A stretch of 64,000 nt of DNA, taken from assembly GCA_018398585.1 (NCBI GenBank), contig JAGTTD010000001.1, positions 23,815,438 to 23,879,437 of the forward strand, written 5' to 3'. The notes below the pieces were generated by a model. It was not told the DNA's origin and did not search any database. It saw only the letters and a program-made list of their open reading frames with translations. The position numbers and the translations under genes are program-made. This DNA is from Simmondsia chinensis (taxonomy: Eukaryota; Streptophyta; Magnoliopsida; Caryophyllales; Simmondsiaceae). The stretch's first letter is position 1, and the number at the start of each line of letters is the position of its first letter. Below, in pieces: positions 31,641 through 45,124 of the stretch.

Positions 31641-33195
31641 CCCTAGAGGCTATTTTGCCTCACCGTTTAAGCCAGTATGAATGCTTGGGAGGTCAGCTAA
31701 AAAGTCTGCCAAAGCCTGTCCCTTTACTGACTTTGGTGAGACATAAACCAACTCAAACTATAGTCGAGCCAAGCTCCACTTATTCAGTTTCCCTCTTATA
31801 AATGGTCTATCTAGCATGTACTTGAGGATATCAGTCTCGGCAACCATATATATAGTAAACACCACGAAATAATGTCTCAATTTTGTTGATGCATAAAACA
31901 ATGACAAACACAATTTTCCAATTGAGGAATACTTTATTTCACATTCATTTAGGCAACGGCTAAGGTAGAGCACAGACTATTCAAAACCTTGCTCATTGTC
32001 TTGTACAAGGAAACAACCAATTGATTCCTTAGAAGTAGAGACATAGATCTTTAAAGGCTGGCCCTACTTTGGTAAAGTAAGTACTAGTGGCCTAATCAAG
32101 TGCTCCTTGATGGCTTTGAATGCTAAAGTCCTTTTAAGACTTAAGTCTCAGCATGGAGAGAATACTTTTGTTTTCCCTACGACATTTGAGATAAAACATC
32201 TTAGGAAATTAACCTGCCTAAGGAAGCGTTGAAGCTCTTTTTTATTTGAAGGCAATTTGGCCTGTTAGATGGCCGTAGTCATTCTAGCACACCAGAAAAC
32301 TAAGAAAATTTCTAGCTCGTACGCCGAAAGCACATTTTAATGCAATCATCTTGAGGTTATGGGCCCTTATTTTAAGGAACGCACCCCTTAAGTCCTCCAA
32401 GTGTTTGACCTGGGATTTTGATTTGACCACAATGTCATCTATACAGACTTCAATGGTCTTGCCAATGAGGTCATGATCAATCATGTTCATGGCTCTTTGG
32501 TAGGTGGCTCCTGCATTCTTCGACCAAAGGGCATGGCCACCAATTAAAAAGTCCCTATTGACCTAGGACACCTGAATGTCATTTTATTAATATCCTCTAA
32601 AGAAATCATAACTTGATAGTGCCTACAGTAGCCATCCATAAAGGACAATACCTCATGCCCGTAAGTTGAGTCAATTAGAACATCAACAATAGGCATTGGA
32701 TATTCGTCCTTTAGGTATTGGATATTCGTCCTTTGGGGTGGCTACATTTGGATCTTTGAAATATATACAAACCCTAATTTTGCCATTCATTTTAGTGACA
32801 GGGACAATATTTGCCAACCACTCAACATACCTAGAAGTTCTAATGAATTTGGCTTTTAAGAGTCCCTCAGTCTCTTCCTTGACCAAATTAATGACATCTT
32901 GAGACATCCTTCTCGGGGCTTGAATGATGGGCCTCGAGCCTAGATTAATAAGAAGCCTAAGCCCAACCACTTTTTAGTCTAGGCCATACATTTCATGATG
33001 CTCCCAAGTGAAGTAGTCCTTGAATTCGCCAAGCAAAATTAGGTATTGCTCTCTCTGCTCCTCAGAAAGTAGAGCGCCCAAATAAGTAGATCTTCGGTCT
33101 TCTGTTGAACCCAAATTAACCTCGAGGAGAGCGTCTTTGAATTTAGCCCTTACATCTTCTATTTTGGATGGTGCCGCTCTTAAATCAGAAAGCAC
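31641..33195 (-). pseudogene. pol: RT and first RNase H of the Tat-type element
   Basis: 32974-33195 is the linker before RT (LLSEEQREQYLILLGEFKDY). 32683-32970 starts RT (IIQAPRRMSQDVINLVKEE; FIRTSRYVEWLANIVPV). A small direct duplication (TTGGATATTCGTCCTTTAGG) near 32697-32730 disrupts it. The active site in 32284-32490 reads VCIDDIVVKSKSQ, keeping both Asp. The remaining RNase H (31640-32280) is broken. Confidence 0.85.
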
Positions 33196-34411
33196 CTAAC
33201 TCTTTTTCTTGTGTAGTATGGATTTAGAAAACATTGAATGGCTGTTAATTCCAAAGTTGATCCTCCGCACCCCCGGCATGAAGCCTTGCCAATATTGAGG
33301 AAATTGTAATTGGGATGACTCCTTTAGATTTGGTAATAGCTCCAGAAAAGCCACAGAGTGCCACATCTAAAGTGATTAAGTCTTCTTAAGATGCCTATTC
33401 ATCCTTCTCCCGGGAAGATCAATTCCCTTGCTTCTATGGCATCCTGAACCACATTTCTAAAGATCTTGCAGTTCTTCATTGAATGGGTCAACGAATCATG
33501 CCACTTATGGTATAGCTTTCCCTCGTTAGAATTGGGATCAAGTTCTCTGTGTTTACCCCTAATCTTGAGTTTGTTATTTCCCTCTAGCTAATCAAATATT
33601 ACATCTGCTCTAGAGAGGTCAAACAAATATTTTCTCATGTCTTGAGACTGATAAGACTTATTGGCTTTAACATCCTTCTTGATCAAAGGATTACAAACCA
33701 CAGCATATCCTTTAACGTATTTAGCAATGTCAATCTCGTATGGAGGATCTTCTTCTTCTTCTATTAATTTGTGCACATACATCATGTACACTCTATTTTT
33801 CTTAAGGCTTTCTTCTCTTAAGACAGGCTTATATCTAGCTGCACATTTTATCAACTGAAAAAGTGTCATAAAGCTAGAGCCTTCAAATTTCTTTCTAAAT
33901 TCAATATCCAAGCCGTTTAAGGCCAGCTTGGAGTATCTAAGGTCAAGAAGGGCTACAATGCATTTTAACATGGCTCTCTTGAACTGATTAATATAGTCTT
34001 CCACTAACTCGCCTAACTTTTATCTCATTCGAGCCAAGTCTGACATGGAAGTTCCTACTTCCATTCTCGAGAATTAGGCCTGGAATTGCCTGGCCATATC
34101 CCCCCAATAGTAAATAGAATTATGGGGAAGGCTCATATACCACTGCAAAGTGGTCAAGTTAATGAGCTAGGGAATAGCCTTAATTTGAGATATTGATTAT
34201 ATGCCACTTCTTTACATTAGCAATTAAGTCTTGCCAAGTGCTCAAGGGCATAAATAGTGCCTTCTCCTAAAAAGAGGGTAAACTCAAGGATCTTGTATCC
34301 TCGAGAAAAAGGGTAATCCCCATCAGTGTAGTCAGGGTAAGGTTTACTATACAAGGGTATATTGATCCTTGCGAGACCCAACCCATACATTTGTTCAAAG
34401 AGGGCAACCAA
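33196..34411 (-). pseudogene. gag: gag C-terminal part and protease region, Tat-type
   Basis: 34217-34411 has YPDYTDGDYPFSRGYKILEF, the start of the plant retrotransposon Gag domain. After broken text, 33588-34004 continues (DYINQFKRAMLKC, LNGLDIEFRKKFEG, YKPVLREESLKKN). Downstream a Cys/His block reads YHKWHDSLTHSMKNCKIFRN near 33510. 33196-33420 should hold protease, but I see no clear active site. Confidence 0.8.
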
Positions 34412-34543
34412 TTGGTCTTGAAGGGGTAGGTTAGAACATAATTATGCGCCTGCCATTGCCCCCCAAGTGGGTGAGGATCTCGAGGGGGATCTACGGGATA
34501 CCCCTGAGCACCCATCACAATCAGGAGTAGGAACGGTTGTTGC

Positions 34544-36738
34544 TGTTGGGAAAAGATATGAATTTTGTGGGAAAATAAACTCCGATGCTGACTATTGGGT
34601 TCACAGTTCTCAACTATGGTCACAATAATAGGCACCTATTAAATCACTTAGAATAGGAGACTCTTCTCTCTACCTAAGCCCCCGGTCCGAGAGTCACGCT
34701 TCGTGACACCACACGTGTGAGAGTTCCTGGGAATAGGTTCATCTCTATAAACCCTTAGCCCTAATACCGGCTACTGGGATGAATTTAAAAAATTGCCCCT
34801 AAAGTTTACGCAGCGGAACGGGTTTAGAATTCATAACTCTAAACCTGAGGTCGATTTAAAATTCTTAATTTTAAATCTACTGACTTAAATTCATAATTTA
34901 AATCAACAGATCTAAATTCTTAATTTAGATCTACAGGCCTTTTACTCTAATATATTCATAACAATACATAAACTTAAACAAGCATAATAACGAATATTAT
35001 AAATAAATAGAAAAGTGAAAAGGAATAAAGAAAGAAGAACACACCTGGAATTGCTCCAAAAATAAAGAAAACCAAGAAAATCGAGACCCTATGATCTTCT
35101 ACGCAATGACCTCGAACGACCCAGAGGGTGGGCTCCGAAAAATATTAAACTGAGGAAAGAAAATTTGCAATGAAATTTTTTTCCTCCAATTAGGTCTCCG
35201 AAACTATTTCCAGAAACCCTAAGACTTGTTTCAAAACTGAATGCCAAACCTTAGAATAAGCACCTCTATTTGTAGGAGTATACCGGAGTGAAAAATCCAA
35301 TTTTCTTCAAAGTGGGATTGCCCGGTTTAAATCAAAACGCAGCGATTTATATATTATACAGGACAAAATGATGCGTTTCATAGCCTGTACACATGTTCTT
35401 TGGCTTATCACTGCATGCCACGTGGCATAGGGTGATTGGTCCGCCCCCAAAGGCGGGGATCCCCCTCTAGTTAGCCCAGCGTGTGACATGTGTCACACAC
35501 TGGTTGGTCGATCCGCGTACCTTTTTTTGTTTTCACATGTAAAAATTCATCTTATAAATTTTAATTTTTAAAAATTATTTAATTTTATAATTTTTAATTT
35601 TTATTCATTTCTTGAATAATGTTTGGCAAAATTAATTTAACCATTTTATGGATAAATAATTCATCTCATGAATTCTTTAATATTTTTCCGATGGCAATAA
35701 ATACAGAGGCTTGTGCAGAGACCTCAGAGATAATTTTCAATCTTGCTCCAAATGGGTTAAATTAATCATCTCATGAAATAATTTAATTACCATTTAATAA
35801 GACTTAATTCCACTAAATAAATCTTACTGTACTTCAAACTTAAATTATTTATTTGATATCTCCCTAATAGACTGTAATGATGATAACAACCCCTCCACTA
35901 GATGTCCATGACAAAGGATAAATATAACCACTGCCATTATCCTTCTCACAACTTCTCCATTAGTTACCGACTCGCCCTTCACTGAATAATTCATTTATGC
36001 TTAAACATATTCATAGTACAAATTCCAAATGTCAAACACTTGGAATACTTTGGCCAACGTTTCCGAACTATTCAAATATTTGCGAATCAACTAAGGGGAC
36101 ATTTGTATCTCATAAGAGACTGTAGATTCCCTATTGAATACCTGATTCGTATCACACTTTACGCCGCTGCCCAGTGTATGTGAAATTTCAGTCATTCGTT
36201 TAGACCTTACTTGTAGTACACCAAAGTAATTAACGCTCCATGCTCAAGTCCAGAATACCGTCAGGACTTAGAGTCGTCTTTCAAACAGTACAACGTGAAT
36301 CACTCACTTGCGATAGTAGTCTATAAATAGGTAATCCACATGGTCCAACTCAGTGTGTCAATCTTATTAAACACACTAGCCTTACACTTTTTGATATCCA
36401 ACCACACGACCAAGACAAGTCACCTAAAGTGTCACGTTATGGTCATAACATACAAGTGGTCCAAACTTGTCTTCGACTACGAGCCTTTCAAACAACAATC
36501 CATACCATTTGTTCCAAGTCTATATGTGGCTTAGTCTCATAAACCACTTAGAGAAACATGTAAATTGTAGTCTAAGGACTACACCCATCTCATGGATGTC
36601 TCCCAAAAGAAAATCGCATGCAGTATAAATGCTCACATACAAAAATTTAAATAGGAAACGACAGGAACTTCAATTTTATTTATTAATTAAAATAATATAT
36701 CCCGAATAAATCTGGATTTAAGGACACTGTTTCTATCA
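34544..36738 (-). repeat. Outer (3') copia LTR
   Basis: Plus TGTTGGGAAAAG to TTCTATCA. Next to it on the right is ATCTCCCACTTGTCC, the complement of the copia tract GGACAAGTGGGAGAT. 2195 bp. It contains a TATA-like CTATTTGTAGG at 35268 (minus promoter) and a G-box palindrome at 35416-35427. Confidence 0.93.
35416..35427. promoter_or_regulatory. G-box palindrome in copia LTR
   Basis: TGCCACGTGGCA, a perfect 12-bp palindrome with the CACGTG core, about 150 bp upstream (minus direction) of the TATA-like site. The same 12 bases are at 41522-41533 in the middle LTR. At 47809 the core is damaged (CCACGG). CACGTG is the classic plant bZIP/bHLH site. Binding is inferred. Confidence 0.6.
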
Positions 36739-38210
36739 ATCTCCCACTTGTCCTAAATCCAATTTATGACAAAGTCCATACTCACCCCTTTTAAGTTTGA
36801 ACCGAAAATCTACTGAGCCTAACCCTTAGTGAGCACAATTACTCTACTGTGAAGTCAGCAATATAATACTGCTTGACATTCCCCTCACTAATGGCTCCCA
36901 CTCCAAGGGTAAAGACATGCTTAGATGTTGAACGTCTATCATTTTAATCTGACAGGAAGTCTTAAATAAGTATAGCCAACTGGTGCCCGCTCGTCACTTT
37001 GAAAGATTAGCATAGGATCTCTAGTTCTTCTTAAGAACTTGAGAAAACACTTCACTGCCACCTAGTCCATTGGACCCATGCTAGACTAACACCTGCTTGC
37101 TATACCATTGCATAGCAGACATCAAGTCTCGTGCACAATATGGCATACCTGAGGCTCCCACTGCCAAAGCATATGGAATATTCCTCAATTGCTTCTCCTC
37201 TTGAGGTGTCCTAGGACACTACTCAAAAAAGAGAGGGACTCCATGCTATACTTTGACAATGTCTTGTCAATATAAGTGGCTAGAGAAAGACCCAACATCA
37301 TACTCTTAAGACCTCGCAGAAGCCTAATCCTAAGAGTAGAGCTGGCTTCTCCTATGTCTTTCATATTGAGCTATCATGAAAACCAAGTCTTTAAAGCTAA
37401 TGACACCCCTACACCATTCTCAATGAGTAGTATATTGGTGACATACAACACTAAGAAAGTCACTACTTTCTCTTAATGTCATTTGTACACGCATGGTTTG
37501 TTTAACCAATTGCTCAAAACTATAAGACTTAACTGCTTCATGGTGGCTAAAAGGATCAGATTCAATGCCACGGTCAATCACTAAGGCTCCTGCTATGAAC
37601 CTGATAGGTGTCCTGACAATCCTCCCACCACACCTAAGCTTTCGTGTACCTGGAACATTCTCGTTCCGATTAGTGGGTGCATCTAATGCTTCCACTATGA
37701 CTTAAGTAGTGTCTAGCTATTCAGAATTATTGTCATTTTCCTTTTAACGCTATTTTGTTTTTACTTTTGTAGTTTATTTGCAAAATTCTTCTCTAAGAAT
37801 TTCGCATTGTTCATGTATATAAGGAAAAACAGCATGAATAAATCACAAACACATGCTCCTTAATAAATAAAAATTTATTTCTTGTAATAAAGGTTCACAA
37901 CCATTTTCAAACTGAATAACAATTGTTCTTCAAACCACGTAAACCAAATTCTTATCCAATGTAGGTATAATTCAATAAGAATTTTCAATAAGCAAAAACA
38001 AAATTCTAACACTAAAATCTAAGCTACCGCTTCCTACTACTAAGACTGCTACTCTTGTACCCCCTTCAGTTGCCTAGTACAGCTCCCATCATATAGCCTC
38101 CTGGTTGGCCTGAGCCCCTGTAACATATTGCAGACTTGGTCAGTTGAACGTAAGTCCACACACCAAGATTTTGGTGAACTCACAACTACACAAGACTCAA
38201 ATTAGTGAGA
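36739..38210 (-). pseudogene. pol: pol remnant of copia unit 1
   Basis: 38090-38210 holds a start-of-protease-like phrase (DSGSTDQVCN in shifted frame). After unassigned sequence, 37420-37695 reads LRCGGRIVRTPIRFIAG and then SDPFSHHEAV, the integrase tail leading to RT. From 37400 down to 36739 decayed second-half RT and RNase H follows to the polypurine tract. Most of protease, the integrase core and the first half of RT are absent. Confidence 0.75.
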
Positions 38211-38222
38211 TATCAACATGCC

Positions 38223-39050
38223 TTAACCAGATGGCTTCGCAGTCTTTGTAGGAAGAGTAGCCAAGTACTCTACGCAGTTTCTCTTCCAGTGGCCAATCTT
38301 TCTGCAAAAGTAATACTTTCCTTTTGCTGGCATTTTTTTAGGATTAGTCGCAACCCTAGTAACCTTGCCTTTGCCTTTCTTTCCAGTTGGTCCCTTATTC
38401 TGCTTGCTCCCACTAGTCCTGGATACCTGAGTCAAGTTGACCCTTCCCTTGCCTTGCATAGCACCCACTGCTACCTGTAGCTCTTTCATCAGCTCAGGTA
38501 ATGAATAATCCTTATTATTCATTGTGTAGTCCAGCCTGAACTGAGTGAAAGAGCCGGACAGGGAGCTGAGGATAATGTTCTGCTGAGACTGACTTTCAAT
38601 CTTAGCACCTAGAATCTCCAACTCAGGCAAGCACACCATCATTTTCATGACGTGCTCATGAACTGGGGACCCTTCTGACATCCTCATGTTCAAGTGCTTC
38701 CTCATTAGCTCTTGCCTAGCTGCCCTACCTTGACAACCAAACATTACCTTTAAATGTTCGATCATCTCAGCTGCTGTTTCCATTTCAAGCATTTAATGCT
38801 TGAGTACATTGGTCACAGAGGCCAAAATGTAGCATCTGGCTAACTCATTAGCCTTATTCAAGCGTTCATAACGCTCTTTAATAGCAACTACAGAATTATT
38901 GGCGGGCACCGTAGGTCGAGCTTCAATGACAACAAACTTATGACCCTCATGTATTAATACTATGTCCAGGTTCATTTTCCCGGTGAAATAATTCGGTCCA
39001 GTTAAGGCATTATCTTTCATAATTGAGTGAAGTGCACCAGTCGCAGCCAT
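38223..39050 (-). pseudogene. gag: gag of copia unit 1, one in-frame stop
   Basis: MAATGALHSIMKDN starts at 39050. After 85 codons a TAA (next to VLKH) is followed in the same frame by MLEMETAAEMIEHLK. The copia Gag domain continues (LNMRMSEGSPVHEHVMKM, YSLPELMKELQ), then a basic stretch and the zinc knuckle YFCRKIGHWKRNC (C-X2-C altered to X-F-C). The stop sits at the same codon in unit 2. Otherwise open. Confidence 0.9.
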
Positions 39051-40793
39051 TTAAAAACATTTTAAATGCAAACAATCGTGTAACTACCTTATATGAGTCA
39101 TGTATAATGCAGTGATATATATTCTTTCAATTTAGCATACACAATAAGTCAGATATCCACCAAACTATACTATCATGCATACAACGATGGATCAAACATG
39201 CCACTCCTTACTCCCCGGCAGCGGGGTCGCACGAATCTAGTTCAGGTGAGAACTATTCTCAATTAACCTATTTTCTTGTAACTCTTACTAAACATGATTA
39301 ACTCACCACTTGACCTTAGTCTCTAACATGACACAACAGAGCCCCTTGGGGAGGCTAATGCATCACGCTAGTCAAGGGCAAACCATGACCTAAACCTCCA
39401 TACAAATACACGAAAAACTGCACGGCAGTGTGGTCGCAACCCTTCTTTGCACCTTGGTTTATTCTAAAAGAAGTGTAACCCTGTAATCGGCAAATCGACA
39501 TCCTCTGCAGGGAGGTCTATCGATCTACTATGCTGGCAGACCGGTAATGGAGACCGTGAGGTTACAACAATTGGAAGCTCGCTCCCACTTAATTTTTATA
39601 ACCAGTGATTTTTAATTAACTTGCATTTATAACCTAGATTATCTCATAATCCCCTTTAAAATCTCATTCTAAAATTAACAAAAATTAATTAAATAATTTA
39701 TTCAAAAATACTATCGTTTTACAATATAGATTATCTCATAATCTTGCATTAGAATCTCATTCTAAAACAAATCAATAAAATTAATTAATGAATTTTAATT
39801 AAAATAATACCGACAATTAATTTAGATTATCTCATAATCTACTTTTCAAAATCCAATTCCAAAATTAAATTAAAATAATTTTATTTAAAATTAATAGCAA
39901 TTTTGTGCTTAGACCATCCCATAGTCTATTTTTAGAATGTTATTCTAAAATTTAACTTGTATTTTAAAATTAAAGTTAAATTGGACTATTATGTAGTCTA
40001 TTTCAGAGTTTTATTTTAAAATAATTTAAAAAAACTTTTATTTATAGTACTCCGATTCAGTACATAGATTATCATATAATCTAATTCAGAATTTGATTCA
40101 AGAAGAAAATTAATTAATAAAATAATTAATTTATAATTACTATATAAATCAGTACTTACGCCTACACGTCACAAAAATAAAAAATAAAAAAAACCTCTCT
40201 TTTTTAATTTTTAAATTAAAATATTTAATTTTAAAATAAATTAAATCTAATCTCAATCGATCAATTTTATCTGATTTCGTATAAAATAATTTAATCTAAT
40301 CACATTAGATAAACTTTATCCAATTCTATAAAAATTTAATCGAATCTAATCTCATTAAACCAATTTTATCCATTATTAAGAATATTTGAATCTAATCGTA
40401 TTAGATAAATTTTGTCCGATTTCGTAAATCATGACAGATAATGTACAATCTCATTATACGAACAACATAATCGTAAATTTATGGGCTGTTCCTCATTAAC
40501 GATTTAAAAAAATTTAAATTGTTACTATAAACAACCTAGTTAACTATTAAATCTTTTAACTAATTTAAACAACTTAAATTGATACTTTAAAATATTCTAA
40601 TTAACAATTAACTACTTTATAGATTTAAAAAATTTAAATCACTAATTCAAACAATCATCTGAATTAACTGTTAATTCTTTATTTATTTAAACATTTTAAA
40701 TCGAACCGTTAAATTGAACTAACTTTCCTTTTATTAAATTCTCTATTTTATTAAATTGTCAATATATTTATTTCGATCTTATTGTACCTAGGT
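39051..40793 (-). other. 5' leader of copia unit 1
   Basis: Untranslated. 39190-39600 is the structured module also seen at 8236-9125. 39630-40090 is an AT-rich ladder of short inverted repeats such as AGATTATCTCATAATCT (39728-39744, 39824-39840) and TTAGAATCTCATTCTAA (39749-39765). 40090-40793 is further AT-rich repeat-like sequence (CTAATCTCATTAGAT variants). The primer site expected at the right end is deleted. Confidence 0.8.
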
Positions 40794-42881
40794 TTATCTC
40801 TATAAACCCAAAATTCAAACAATCACGTGCGAGAGTTCCTGGGAATAGGTTTATCTCTATAAACACTTAGCCCGAATACCGGTTACTAGGATGAATTTTA
40901 AAAATTTTTCCTAAAGTTTACGTAGCGGAACAGATTTAGAATTCATAACTCTAAGGTCGATTTAAAATTCTTAATTTTAAATTTACTGACTTAAATTCAT
41001 AATTTAAATCAACATATCTAAATTCTTAATTTAGATCTATAGGCCTTTAACTCTAATACATTCATAACAATACATAAACTTAAACAAGCATAATAACGAA
41101 TACTATAAATAAATAGAAAAGGGAAAAAGAATAAAGAAAGAAGAACATACCTGGAATCGCTCCACAAATAAAGAAAACCAAGAAAATCGAGACCCCACGA
41201 TCTTCTACGAAATGACCTCGAACTGCTCGGAAGGTGGGCTCCGACAAATATTAAACTGAGGAAAGAAAATTTTCAACGGAAAGTTCTTCCCCCAATTAGG
41301 CCTCCGAAACTATTTCTAGAAACCCTAAGACTTATTTCAAAACTGAATACGAAACCTCGGAATAAGCACCTCTATTTATACGAGTATACCGGAGTGAAAA
41401 ATCCAATTTTATTCGATGTCGGATTGCCCAATTTAAATCAAAACGTAGCGTTTTATATATTATACAAAATAAAACGATGCGTTTCACAGCCTGTACACGC
41501 GCTCTTTGCCTTATCACCGCGTGCCACGTGGCATAGGGTGGTTGGTCCACACCCAAAGGCAGGGATCCCCCTCTAGTTAGCTCAGCGTGTGGCACGTGTC
41601 CCACGTTGGTTAGTCAATCCGCGTATACGCAGATCGTCTCTTGTGTGTACGCGAATTTCCCCCTTTTTTTTGTTCCCACTTGTAAAAAGTCATCTTATGA
41701 ATTTTAATTTTTCAAAATTATTTTATTTTATAATTTTTAATTTTTATTCATTTCATTAATAATGTTTGGCAAAATTAATTTACCCATCTTATGGATAAAT
41801 AATTCATCTCATGAATTCTTTAATATTTTTTCGATGGCAATAAATACAGAGGCTTGTGCAGGGACCTCAGAGACAATTTAAATCTAGCTCCAAATGGGTT
41901 AAATTAATCATCTCATGAAATAATTTAATTACCATTTAATAAGACTTAATTCCACTGAATAAATCTCACTGTACTTCAGAATTAAATTATTTATTCAATA
42001 TCTCCCTAATTGACTGTGATGATGACAATAACCCCTCCACTAGATGTCCATGACAAAGGATAAATATAACCACTACCATTATCCTTCTCACAGCTTCTCC
42101 ATTAGTTACCGACTCGCCCTTCACTGAATAATTAATTTGTACTTGAACATATTCACAGTATAAATTCCAAATGTCAAACACTTGGAATACTTTGGCCAAA
42201 GTTTCCGAACTATTCAAATATTTATGAATCAACTGAGGTGAAAACTGTATCTCGTAAGAGACTGTAGATTCCCTATTGAATACCTGATCCTTGTACCACT
42301 TTACGCCGCTACATAGTGTACGTGAAATTTCAATCATTCATTTAGACCTTACTTATAGTGCACCAAAGTAACTAACTCTCCATGTACAAGTCCAGAATAC
42401 CCTCGGGATTTAGAGTCATCGTTTAAACAATACAACGTGAATCACTCACTTTCGATAGTAGTCCAGAAATAGGTAATCCACGCGGTCCAACTCAGTGTGT
42501 CAATTTTATTAAACACACTAACCTAACACATTTGGATCTCCATCCACATGACCAAGACAAGTCATCTAAAGTGTCACTTTATAGTCTGAACATACAAGTG
42601 GTCCAAACTTATCTTCGACTACTAGTCTTTCAAACAATATTCCATACCATTTGTTCCAAGTCTATCTGTGGCTTAGTCTCGTAAACCACTTAGAACAAAC
42701 ATGTGAATTGTAGTCTGAGGACTACACCCATCTCATGGATGTCTCCTAAAAGAAAAACACATGCAGTGTAAATGCTCACATACACAAATTTAATAAGAAA
42801 ACGACTGGAACTTCAATTTTATTAATTAATTAAAATAATATATCCAGAAGAAATCTGGATTTCAAGACACTGTTCCGGACA
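40794..42881 (-). repeat. Middle copia LTR, primer-site end deleted
   Basis: LTR homology begins at about 40826 (CACGTGCGAGAGTTCC) and runs to 42881. Just before it, TTTATCTCTATAAAC occurs in duplicate (40795-40808 and 40850-40863), marking a deletion junction. About 165 bp of LTR plus primer site and leader edge are missing. Length 2056 bp against 2195-2228 in the outer LTRs. Confidence 0.88.
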
Positions 42882-44215
42882 ATCTCCCACTTGTCCTAAA
42901 TCCAATTTATGACAAAGTCCATACTCACCCCTTTTAAATTTCAACCAAAAACCTACTGAGCCTAACCCTTAGTGAGCACAATTACTTTATTTTTAAGTCC
43001 GCAATACAATGCTGCTTGAGATTCCGGTCACTAATGGCTCAAACTCCAAGAGCAAAAACATGCTTAGACGTTGACCGTCTATCATTTTAATCTGACAGGA
43101 AGTCTTAAATCAATATTGCCGGCTGGAACCAATCTATCACTTTGAAAGATTAGCATAGGATCTCTAGTTCTACTTAAGAACTTGAGAAAACACTTCACTG
43201 CCACATAGTCAATTGGACCCATGTTAGACTAACACCTACTTGATATACCATAGCATAGCAGATATCACGTCTCGTGCACAACATGGCATACCTGAGGCTC
43301 CCACTGCCAAAGCATATGAAATATTCCTCAATTGCTCCTCCTCTTGAGGTGTCCTAGAACACTACTCAAAAAAGAGAGGGACTCCATGCTATACCTTGTC
43401 AATGTCCTGTCAATATAAGTGGCTCGGGAAAGACCCAACATCCTACTCTTACGACCTCGCAGAAGCTCAATCCTAAGAGTAGAGCAGGCTTCTCCTATGT
43501 CTTTCATAATGAGCTATCATGACTACCAAGTCTTTACAGCTAATGACACCCCTACATCATTCTCAATGAGTAGTATATTGGTGACATACAATACTAAGAA
43601 AGTCACTACTTTCTCTTAGTGTCATTTGTACACGCATGGTTCGTTTAACCAATTGCTCAAAACTATAAGACTTAACTACTTCATGGTGGCTAAAAGGATC
43701 AGATTCAATGCCACTTTCTCTTAATGAGCTAACATTCTCGTTCCGATTAGTAGGTGCATCTAATGCTTCCAGTATGACTTAGTAGTGTCTAACTGTTAAG
43801 AATTATTGTCATTTCCTTTTAACGCTATTTTGTTTTTACTTTTGTAGTTTATTTGTAACATTCTTCTCTAAGTGTTTCGCATTGTTCACTTATATGAGCA
43901 AAAACAACATGAATAAATCACAAACACATAATCCTTAGTAAATAAAAATTTTATTTCTTGTAATAAAGGTTCAGAACCATTTTAAAGCTGAATAACAATT
44001 ATACTTCAAACCACATAAATCAAATTCCTATCCAATGCATGCAAATGAATAAGAATTTTTAAGAAGCAAAAACAAAATTTGAACACTAAAATCTAAGCTA
44101 CCGCCTCCTACTACTAAGACTACTACTCTTGTACCGCCTTCAGCTGTCAGGTACAGCTCCCATCATGTAGCCTTCCGGTTGGCCTAAGCCCCTGTAGCAT
44201 ATTACAGACTTGGTC
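42882..44215 (-). pseudogene. pol: pol remnant of copia unit 2
   Basis: Same order as unit 1. A further internal loss near 43714-43735 removes about 100 bp (the segment equal to 37570-37655) and leaves TTTCTCTTAATGAGC, a copy of a phrase found 100 bp away (43608-43620). Nothing here can be translated beyond short pieces. Confidence 0.72.
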
Positions 44216-44275
44216 AGTTGAACCTGAGTCCACACACTAGGAATCTGTTAAACTCACAGCTACACAGGACTCAAA

Positions 44276-45124
44276 TCAGTGAGATATCAACATACCTAAA
44301 CCAGATGGCTTAGCAGTCTTTGCAGGAAGAGTGGCTATGTAATTTACGCAGTTTCTCTTCCAGTGGCCCATCTTTCTGCAAAAGTAACACTTTCCTTTTG
44401 CTAGCCTTTTGTTAGGATTAGTCGCTACACTAGCAACCTTGCCTTTGCCTTTCGTTCCTGTCGGTCCCTTATTCTGCTTGCTCCCACTAGTCCTCGATAC
44501 CTGAGTCAAGTTGACACTTCCCTTTGCTCGCATTGCACCCTCTTCTACCTGTAGCTCTTTCATCAGCTCGGGTAATGAATAATCCTTATTATTCATTGTG
44601 TTGTTCAGCCTGAACTGAGTGAAAGAGCCGGACAGGGAGCTGAGGGTAATGTTCTGCTGAGACTGACGATCAATCTTAGCACCTAGAATCTCCAACTCCG
44701 ACAAGCACGCCATCATTTTCATGATGTGCTCCTGAACTGAGGACCCTTCTGACATCCTCGTGTTCAAGAGCTTCCTCATCAGCTCTTGCGTAGCTGCCCT
44801 ATCTTGACAACCAAGCATTTCCTTTAAATGTTTGATCATCTCAGCTGCTGTTTCTATCTCAAGCATCTAATGCTTGAGTACATTTGTCACAGAGGCCAAA
44901 ATATAGCATCCGGCCAACTCTTTAGCCTTATTCCAGTGTTCATAATGCTCTTTAATAGCAACTGCAGAATTATTAGCGGGCACCGTAGGTCGAGCTTCAA
45001 TGACAACAAACTTATGACTGTCATGTATTAATACTATGTCCAGGTTCATTTTCTAGGTGAAATAATTCGGTCTAGTTAAGGCATTATCTTTTAGAATTGA
45101 GTGAAGTGCACCAGTCGCAGCCAT
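44276..45124 (-). pseudogene. gag: gag of copia unit 2, two in-frame stops
   Basis: ATG at 45124 (MAATGALHSI). A stop at about 45052 precedes KMNLDIVLIHDSHKF. A TAG sits after VLKH where unit 1 has TAA. The frame then runs 196 codons: MLEIETAAEMIKHLK, LNTRMSEGSSVQEHIMKM, YSLPELMKELQ and a complete zinc knuckle CYFCRKMGHWKRNC. Confidence 0.9.
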
